Below, piece by piece: positions 45,444-52,105 of a stretch of 52,105 bases of DNA. The stretch's first letter is position 1; every line of letters begins with the position of its first letter. The notes beneath the pieces are model-generated. The model was not told the DNA's origin, made no database searches, and saw only the letters and a program-made list of their open reading frames with translations. The DNA is from Billgrantia endophytica (GTDB lineage: Bacteria; Pseudomonadota; Gammaproteobacteria; Pseudomonadales; Halomonadaceae): positions 93,533 to 145,637 of the forward strand of contig NZ_PNRF01000001.1 in assembly GCF_002879615.1 (NCBI RefSeq), given 5' to 3'. The position numbers were made by a program, and so were the translations under genes.

Positions 45444-48400
45444 TTACAGTTCCTGCTCCTCGCAGTCCGGCCCCTCGCAGTCGTCGATCTCCAGGTCGTA
45501 GATCACGCCATCCACCTCGATTTGCTGGATATTGGCCGAGAAGCTGGCGGGAGTGGTGTCGTCGGTGCTGCCGCCATCGGCATCGATTCTGGCGTTGAGC
45601 AGGCCCAGCGCCTGGGTGCTGTTGCCCTCGAAGCCGCGTTGCACGCCGGTGGCGGGCGGCGTGAGCTGCCGGGCGGCCTGGGTGGCGGTGGTCAGCGAAA
45701 CCTGCATGCGGCCATCCAGGCCGCCGTCGGCGATGGTGCCGCCGTCCCCTATCGGGGTGGTGGGGTTGGCTGGGCTGACGGGAGTGCTGCCACCACCCGT
45801 GCCAGGATCGCTGCCGCCACCGCTCGTACCGGGGCCGCTGCCGTCGCCCGTACCGGGTGCGTCCCCATCGCCCATATTCGCAATCTCTTCTCTGACGGTG
45901 TCCAGATCCTTGCTTCCGCTGGTCAGGTCATCGACATGCTCGAACTCGGCCGCCGTCAGGCCATGCGCGCCGTGGTGCAGTTGCGCTGGCGTCAGCCCCA
46001 GGGCATCGGCGATGGGCGTGCCACCGCCGCCGCCATGGTGGCCGCTGTGGTCCGGGATGACGCCACTGCCCCTGCCCTCGGTGACCAGCCCGCTGGTTTC
46101 CTGGTTCCAGTAGTTGTTGACCGAGAACACCCCCTCCCAGTACGCCGTATAACCGGAGAATCCGCCCAGAAGTTCCGTTCTCCCGGATTCCGATGTCACC
46201 CGGCCACTGGAATGCGAGCGGGCGACCACCCCGCCGTTGCTGCCGATGAAACCACCGGCACCTACGGCATGACCGTACAGATTGTCCAGCGACGCATAGG
46301 CACCGCCAAGACTGCCATCGAGCAGGTGAACATCGCCGGTCGCATAGCTGTCGTAGACATGCCCGCTGATCCCCGCGTTCACCAGGGCGCCCAGGAATCC
46401 GCCGACATAATGGGTGCCGGTGACGTTGCCGGTGGCGTAACTGTTCTTGACGTCTCCAATGTTCAAGGTGCCGGCGAATCCGCCTGCGGAGACGCCCGAG
46501 GCGACGCCAGACTCATTGGTGGCCGATACGTTCCCGGTCGCATAGCTGTTCTGCACGTCGGCGGAGAGTTCTCCGGTAAAGCCGCCCACCCTTGTATAGC
46601 CTTCCGTAACGATATCCACTCTGGAATAGCTGTTGTCCACATAGCCGGTAATGGCGCCAGCCATGCCACCGACACTCCCCGAGTTGCGATTGATCAGGTC
46701 ATCGTCTCTGAAGGGTGTGGTCTGCCGTGCGGAAATGGTTCCAGTGGTGAAAACGTTGTAAAGCGATGAAACCCGGCCCGCCAGGACCCCTATCTCCAAT
46801 ACCCTCTGTTCGGCGACATCGATGGCGGCGTCGACCAGCCCCAGATTGCTTACCCTTGCCCGCCCCAGCATCCGGTTGCCCGCCAGGGTACCGCCGGGAT
46901 TGGTCGCCTGGTCTTCCCAGCCGGTCTGTCCGCCGCCGAGGATGCGCTCGAACAAACCGCCAGTGTCGGACGTAAGGTTCGATATCATATGACCGAATCC
47001 GTCCAGGGCCCCGGTCAACGTCCCATCTATGGTTTCCCAGTTGCCCAGCGGTCCGAGGTCGATATCGCTGCCTAGTACATAGTAGCCGCCTAATGATTTT
47101 TCGAGACAACCCTCGGGATAATTGCATTGCTTCGAAGAGTTAAGACGCGAGTCGTAAGCGGTCTCCCCATAATCGGCTTCGTAGGTAATCGTCAACTCGT
47201 TTCGGAGTGAATCGAGTTCCTGCGCAGTGTTGATGACCCGGTACTCGATCAGATCGTTGCCTTCGCCCATCAGCACCTTGCCTGTGCTGTCGAAGTTGAT
47301 CTTGCCCTTGAAGCTATCGTCGTTGTTGCCGGCCTCGTCCTTCCCGAACGACATCTTGACGCCATTGAAATTGATCTCGAATTGCGGATCGATGATGAGG
47401 TCGGCTGCGTTGTCGTACTGGTTTAGCGTTTCGAAACTCCTGCCATGCGACAGGGTAAGGCTTCCGGCTCCCGTCACCGTGAGTTCCTCGCCCACGTTGA
47501 TACTTCCCGGGGTGTGGAAGGCAAGGGTGTTCGAAGACCAGTCGATTTTATCGTCGATATCGATGTCGTGTTCCAGCGACTCCAACCGCACGTTGGCTTT
47601 CGCAAGAGCGCTCGAAAGCGTTTCACCACTCATGCTGCCATTGCCGCCGACCTCGATGGCGGCGGCCGCGACGCGCCAGGAGCCATTGTCGCCGGATGGC
47701 CCGCTGGCATCGATGAGGGTGGCATCGGCAACGCGTACGACCTCACCGGCAAAGGTTATCTGGCCACCAGGCGCATCACTGGACGATACGTCGAACGTGC
47801 CCGCCGCCGCCACGCTGCCTTGGGAACTACCCCGCGCGAGATTGCTCAGGCCGCCATCGACCGTTAGAGAAGCACCTTCCCCGGCGGCGAGAACGATCGT
47901 TCCACCCGATGCGACGATGTTGCCACTGCTGGCCGCATTGCCACCGATGAGGGCGGCATGGCCCCCATCGACGATGACGATATCGCCTTCGTTGATGACC
48001 GCCGAATCGCCACCTTCGGCCACGAAGACATGGTGGCCGTTGTCGAAATCCTCATTCGTGAGATTCAGGCTGCTGGCGACCAGCCCGGCGACGTTCACCT
48101 GGGAGCGCGCGCCGAACAGCACGCCGTTGGCATTGAGAATGAAGACCTTGCCATTGGCCGTGATGGCCCCTTCGATGATGCTGGTCTCGTTGCCGATGAC
48201 CCGGTTGAGGGTGATGGCGGCGGCGTTGGGTTGGTCGAAGTTCACCAGCATCGATTCGGGAACCGAGAAGGATTGCCAGTCGATGATGGCCTTGTCGGAT
48301 GCTTGATGGATGCTGGTCACCGTCCCTGTCTGGCTGATGCTGGCCACACCGCTGACTACCGTGCCACCTTGAGGGCCACTACCGGCGCTGGCGCCGGGGG

Positions 48401-51400
48401 CGTGGACGAGCACGGTGCCGGTCGCGCCATCCAGGGTGTAGTTGGCGCCGCTCTGCTCCAGGCTCAGCCCCAACAGGTCGGTGAGCGTGCGCAGGCCCGG
48501 CTCTCCCGCTGGCAGCGCGACCGAGCCGCCGAGCGCGATCGAATCGCCGTCGGCGAGATTGGTGACCACCAGGTCGGCGGACGAGATCATGTCGCTGCCA
48601 TGGGCGAGCGAGCCGCTCAGGTGGAGCGCCGCCGGCACGATGTCGCCATTCGCCGTCGCGGTGGAAAGCAGGTAGTTACCGCTGTCACCGCCGCCCAATA
48701 CGCCTTCCACCGTCACCAGGATGTCCTGGCCTACGTTGCGGTCGGCGAATGTGGCCGAGGTGTGCGCGATGGTCACCAGGTCGCCGGAGACGACGCCATC
48801 GAGTTCCCAGTCCGCGACCGAGGCCTCGACACCGCCGTCGTAGACCTTATCGGCGATGGTGTAATCCACCGTCAGCGTCTTCGGGGTGATGTTCCCCGTC
48901 GCCGTACCGCTGCTGGAGGCCACATAGTTGCGGGTTTCCTGGTCGCCATAGGCGAACGCATAATCGAACTCGACTTCGATGCCCTGGCCCACGTTCCTGT
49001 GGGCGAAGCTCGCGGAGCGGAAGATGGCCGACACCTCCTCTCCGACGATGCCATCGATCTCGCCGCCGATCACGATGGCATCGAGCGTGCCGTCGTATAC
49101 CTTGTCCTCGACACTGGCCCCGGTGACCGTCACCACCTTTGGATCGACGGCGATGTGTCCCAGAAGGGTCGAGTAGGCGGGCGACGCGAGAACCCGCGAT
49201 GCCGAATGCACCCCCGCATTGAGGCGCGCATAGGGAGACAGCAGCGCCGCATCGATAGCGTCGCTATGGAACGCCGCCGCCGTATCGCCCCACTGCAACC
49301 CCGAGAAGACCAGCTTGCCGAGAATATCGTCGTCGCCATACTCCAGCGAGGCGGTACGGCGCACGTACACCAGCATCATCCGTAGAAGGGGACGTCCATC
49401 GCTGGAGGAGGCCCAATAGGCACTGTCGAAGCCTGCGTAGTTCGTCAGGTCCCTGGCCTCGGCTTCGCTCAGCTTGACGGCCTGGCTGTCGCTCAGGCCG
49501 TTGTTGTCCTGCCAGTAGGCATTGCTGATCGCTCCCCCCGACACGACGCCGACGAAGCCTTGGGCCGTTCCCGAATCGGTGCCCTGAACGCTGCCGGTGG
49601 CGTAGGCGTCGTGTATCGTCGCCGCATTGGTCCCGGCGAACCCCCCGACCCGTGCCAGATTCTGTGCATTGAAATCAGAACCCGTGACATTCCCCGTGGC
49701 ATAGGCATTGCTCAGTTCGCCCAACTCGTTGTTGCCCACGAATCCACCAGCGGTTTGCCCCGTCACATCTCCCGTGGCATAGGCGGTGTCGATCTGCCCT
49801 CCCGCCCTGTTCAAACCTGCAAACCCGCCAGCCGTTGCCCAGGCGCCCTCGTCGCCCACCGACCCGGTGGCATATGACTGGGTGATCGTCCCTACGTTGC
49901 GACCGACGAAGCCGCCCATGTTGATGGGGACAAAAGCGGCGGTGCCGGATATATCGCCCATGGCATGGCTGTTTATCACCAACGATCCGGCACCATTCTG
50001 ACCGACCAGCCCGCCAACCGCGATTCCAGAATCATTGGTGATGTCAACGTCGGCATAGCTGGCAGCAATGAGTGAAGATGTGTTGGCTTCGCCAACGAGG
50101 CCGCCACTGGCTATTGCCGATGCAGTTCGTATGGCGACATCTCCCGTTGCGAAGGCATTGACCAGACGCGTGTCACTTATCTGGCCCGCAAGCAGTGTTC
50201 CATGAAAGCGTATCCCCGAACCGGTTGCCGTCAGGTTGCCGTTCCTGATGCCGATATTGCTGATGTCACTGCCATAGGTATATCCGAACACGCCGTTCTG
50301 TGAGAAATTGACGTTCTCCAGAACATGGCCCAGGCCATTGAAATCTCCCTGGAAGCGGACGGTCAGCCCTGCTCCGGTTCCAATCGGGTCGAACGCCGCC
50401 AACCCGGAAAAGTCGATATCGCTTCCCAATACGTAGCGAGCATCCGGATTGTTCAGGTCGTTGCGCATCAGATCGAAATCCGCCGCGCTGGTGATGACAT
50501 GGTATTGCTTCATGTCGGTCGCCGTTCCCATATGAACGGTACCGTTACCACTGAAATCGACCTTGCCGGAGAACTCCCCGGTGGCGCCCTGGGCGGTATA
50601 GAGACCAAAAGGCGCGGCCTCGTAGAATCCACTGGTATTGGTGCCCTCGCCGTAGGTGGCGACCAGGCTGGCTTCGTCGGTGGCGGTCAATACGCCATTG
50701 ACCAGAATGTTCCGGGCGGAGGTCAGGGTCAGGGTGTTCCGGTACCAACTGATGTCGTCATTGACGACGATGTCGCCGTCGGTGGACAGCACCTCGAAAT
50801 CGCCCTCGGTGGCCAGATAATTGCTGATGAAGCTACCCCGCAGGTCGCCGCCGGCGCCGATGGTGAAGTCCATCGGATCGATCAGCCAGGTACCGTTCTC
50901 GCCGTGCTCGGCGCGGGTGGAGATGGTGGCGCTGTCGCCGATCCTCACCGTCTTGCCGGAGGTCTCGACCAGGCCGCCGTTGCCGCCCTGGGTACCCCCT
51001 TTGGCGGAGAAACCGCCCTGGGCGATAGTCTCGCCGTCGGACCAGACGACGATGCTGCCGCCGTCGCCGTGGTGCGTGGCATCGGCGCTGAGGGTGCTGG
51101 TGGCGTCCACCGTGGCGCTGCGGGCGTGGGGCAGGTCGCCGCCGCCACGGTAACCGCCGCCGATCTCGATGCTGCCACCGCCCGTGGCGCCGGAAACGTC
51201 CAGGGTGGCGCCGCTCAGGGCGATATGTTCGCCGCTGACCTGGATGCCGCCGCCGCTGCCGGTATCGCTGCCCGCGTCGAGGCTGCCGGCGATCTGGACG
51301 CGGCCGCTGTCGCCGCCTTCGAGCACGATCTGGCCATTGCGGGTTTCCAGGCTGCGGGCGCGCACGATGCCTTGCTGGTTGACGACGTTGTTGAGCAGGC

Positions 51401-52105
51401 TGTCGGCGGCGCTGGCGGTGAGCAGTACACGACCACCGTCGGCCTGGATCAACTGGCGGTTCTCGACCAGCGCGTCCAGGGCCGGCTGGTCGATCTCGAC
51501 ACTGAGCAGGCCGTCGCCGGCGAAGTCCAGCGTCATGGCGTCACCGGCGGCCAGGGCCACGCTGCCGAGCTGGGCCTGAATCACCCCCTCGTTGCTGACC
51601 CGGCCACCGAGCAGCGCCACGGCGCCGCCGTCGTGGGCGGTGATGGTGCCCTGATTCAATACCTCGGCGGCGTTGCCATCGGCATCAGCCTGGAAGCGGT
51701 AGTGGCCGTTGAGGAAGTCCTCGTCGCGGATATCCAGGGTGGACGCCACCAGGCCGGCGGTGTCGACTCGGGCGTTGGGACCGAACAGCACGCCGTTGGG
51801 GTTGACCAGGAACACCTGGCCGTTGGCGTCGAGCTGGCCCATGATCCGCGAGGCATCGCTGCCGAGTACGCGGTTGAGGGCCACCGAGGCGCTGCCGGGC
51901 TGGTCGAAGGAGACGCGGTGGCCCTCGCCGATGTCGAAGCTGTCCCAGTTGGCGATCAGCTTGTCGCTGGCCTGGGCGACGCGCAGGTGCTGGGCGCCGG
52001 GGGTGGAGATCGTGCCGCTGCCGTGGACGATCTCGCCGCCGCTGGGCAGGTTGGCGCCGTGGGCGGTGCCGGCGAGCAGCAGGCTGGCGGCGAGCAGGGA
52101 GCCGC
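45444..52105 (-). CDS. Two-partner-secretion exoprotein (filamentous-haemagglutinin type), 5' end outside window
   Basis: At least 2219 codons; the start lies beyond the right edge. The visible N-terminus is the end of a signal peptide (GSLLAASLLLAGTAHG) followed by a TPS/haemagglutination domain (52050-51500) with VNPNGVLFGP. Then come a beta-helical part, a run of GLUG repeats (about 50200-49520, GGLVGQN and NAYATGNVTG-type units), two YDG/MBG repeats (about 49130-48620, DKVYDGTLDA and DKVYDGGVEA), a second TPS-like domain (about 48390-47860, LNANGVLFGA), more GLUG repeats (46700-46150), a Gly/Pro/Thr/Ser linker and a conserved tail with a cysteine pair (DDCEGPDCEEQ). It should be exported by Sec and then by a TpsB/FhaC pore encoded to the right. 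A surface adhesin or biofilm factor is likely. Confidence 0.9.
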   Translation of the reverse strand, partial: GSLLAASLLLAGTAHGANLPSGGEIVHGSGTISTPGAQHLRVAQASDKLIANWDSFDIGEGHRVSFDQPGSASVALNRVLGSDASRIMGQLDANGQVFLVNPNGVLFGPNARVDTAGLVASTLDIRDEDFLNGHYRFQADADGNAAEVLNQGTITAHDGGAVALLGGRVSNEGVIQAQLGSVALAAGDAMTLDFAGDGLLSVEIDQPALDALVENRQLIQADGGRVLLTASAADSLLNNVVNQQGIVRARSLETRNGQIVLEGGDSGRVQIAGSLDAGSDTGSGGGIQVSGEHIALSGATLDVSGATGGGSIEIGGGYRGGGDLPHARSATVDATSTLSADATHHGDGGSIVVWSDGETIAQGGFSAKGGTQGGNGGLVETSGKTVRIGDSATISTRAEHGENGTWLIDPMDFTIGAGGDLRGSFISNYLATEGDFEVLSTDGDIVVNDDISWYRNTLTLTSARNILVNGVLTATDEASLVATYGEGTNTSGFYEAAPFGLYTAQGATGEFSGKVDFSGNGTVHMGTATDMKQYHVITSAADFDLMRNDLNNPDARYVLGSDIDFSGLAAFDPIGTGAGLTVRFQGDFNGLGHVLENVNFSQNGVFGYTYGSDISNIGIRNGNLTATGSGIRFHGTLLAGQISDTRLVNAFATGDVAIRTASAIASGGLVGEANTSSLIAASYADVDITNDSGIAVGGLVGQNGAGSLVINSHAMGDISGTAAFVPINMGGFVGRNVGTITQSYATGSVGDEGAWATAGGFAGLNRAGGQIDTAYATGDVTGQTAGGFVGNNELGELSNAYATGNVTGSDFNAQNLARVGGFAGTNAATIHDAYATGSVQGTDSGTAQGFVGVVSGGAISNAYWQDNNGLSDSQAVKLSEAEARDLTNYAGFDSAYWASSSDGRPLLRMMLVYVRRTASLEYGDDDILGKLVFSGLQWGDTAAAFHSDAIDAALLSPYARLNAGVHSASRVLASPAYSTLLGHIAVDPKVVTVTGASVEDKVYDGTLDAIVIGGEIDGIVGEEVSAIFRSASFAHRNVGQGIEVEFDYAFAYGDQETRNYVASSSGTATGNITPKTLTVDYTIADKVYDGGVEASVADWELDGVVSGDLVTIAHTSATFADRNVGQDILVTVEGVLGGGDSGNYLLSTATANGDIVPAALHLSGSLAHGSDMISSADLVVTNLADGDSIALGGSVALPAGEPGLRTLTDLLGLSLEQSGANYTLDGATGTVLVHAPGASAGSGPQGGTVVSGVASISQTGTVTSIHQASDKAIIDWQSFSVPESMLVNFDQPNAAAITLNRVIGNETSIIEGAITANGKVFILNANGVLFGARSQVNVAGLVASSLNLTNEDFDNGHHVFVAEGGDSAVINEGDIVIVDGGHAALIGGNAASSGNIVASGGTIVLAAGEGASLTVDGGLSNLARGSSQGSVAAAGTFDVSSSDAPGGQITFAGEVVRVADATLIDASGPSGDNGSWRVAAAAIEVGGNGSMSGETLSSALAKANVRLESLEHDIDIDDKIDWSSNTLAFHTPGSINVGEELTVTGAGSLTLSHGRSFETLNQYDNAADLIIDPQFEINFNGVKMSFGKDEAGNNDDSFKGKINFDSTGKVLMGEGNDLIEYRVINTAQELDSLRNELTITYEADYGETAYDSRLNSSKQCNYPEGCLEKSLGGYYVLGSDIDLGPLGNWETIDGTLTGALDGFGHMISNLTSDTGGLFERILGGGQTGWEDQATNPGGTLAGNRMLGRARVSNLGLVDAAIDVAEQRVLEIGVLAGRVSSLYNVFTTGTISARQTTPFRDDDLINRNSGSVGGMAGAITGYVDNSYSRVDIVTEGYTRVGGFTGELSADVQNSYATGNVSATNESGVASGVSAGGFAGTLNIGDVKNSYATGNVTGTHYVGGFLGALVNAGISGHVYDSYATGDVHLLDGSLGGAYASLDNLYGHAVGAGGFIGSNGGVVARSHSSGRVTSESGRTELLGGFSGYTAYWEGVFSVNNYWNQETSGLVTEGRGSGVIPDHSGHHGGGGGTPIADALGLTPAQLHHGAHGLTAAEFEHVDDLTSGSKDLDTVREEIANMGDGDAPGTGDGSGPGTSGGGSDPGTGGGSTPVSPANPTTPIGDGGTIADGGLDGRMQVSLTTATQAARQLTPPATGVQRGFEGNSTQALGLLNARIDADGGSTDDTTPASFSANIQQIEVDGVIYDLEIDDCEGPDCEEQEL

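Noticed and set aside
47958..49385. 475-codon ORF antisense to the exoprotein
   Set aside because: Repetitive GC-rich shadow inside a coherent multi-domain protein.

Overview
The window looks like chromosomal DNA of a high-GC gammaproteobacterium. The gene order ychF-pth-rplY-prs-ispE-lolB-TPR lipoprotein on one strand, divergent from hemA-prfA-prmC-moeB, is the Pseudomonas/Halomonas arrangement. The acidic proteins, the TRAP transporter and the large polyamine locus suggest the Halomonadaceae. That placement is inference; no rRNA or other species-level marker is present.

Layout. 1-4157: tandem tRNA-Asn genes, the periplasmic protease gene prc, the aminopeptidase gene apeB and tRNA-Met. 4299-5357: an AI-2E-family membrane protein. 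5359-15623: an accessory block bounded by dead IS fragments. It holds an FCD-type GntR regulator, an asparaginase-family amidohydrolase, a GAF protein, a TRAP transporter (dctPQM), an NAD-dependent epimerase, a NodB-fold imidase-like hydrolase, a small MCGLCG protein and a CobW/G3E GTPase. Two TGGTNNNACCA-type operators lie in the divergent control region of the TRAP and asparaginase genes. 15738-27483: housekeeping core (translation, PRPP, isoprenoid, lipoprotein sorting, haem, Lrp, MoeB). 27494-39029: polyamine uptake and gamma-glutamylation (LysR regulator, two PuuB-like oxidases, two glutamine-synthetase-like ligases, PotFGHI) and a glycine-zipper protein.

39229-43443 is the most interesting part. 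A FecBCDE-type metal ABC transporter is split into two divergent units, and next to it is cowN, which protects nitrogenase from carbon monoxide. All three transcription units have a canonical sigma-54 -24/-12 promoter (GG-N10-GC). Perfect NifA upstream activator sequences (TGT-N10-ACA) sit at working distance: two 30 bp apart between the divergent transporter promoters and one upstream of cowN. No nif structural gene is visible, so the reading that this is a nitrogen-fixation support module in a diazotroph is inference from cis-elements plus cowN.

43525-52105: tonB-exbD-exbB, downstream of and co-oriented with a very large two-partner-secretion exoprotein that runs off the right edge. The exoprotein has two separate haemagglutinin/TPS-type domains, GLUG and YDG repeats and a C-terminal cysteine pair. 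Its TpsB transporter would lie outside the window.
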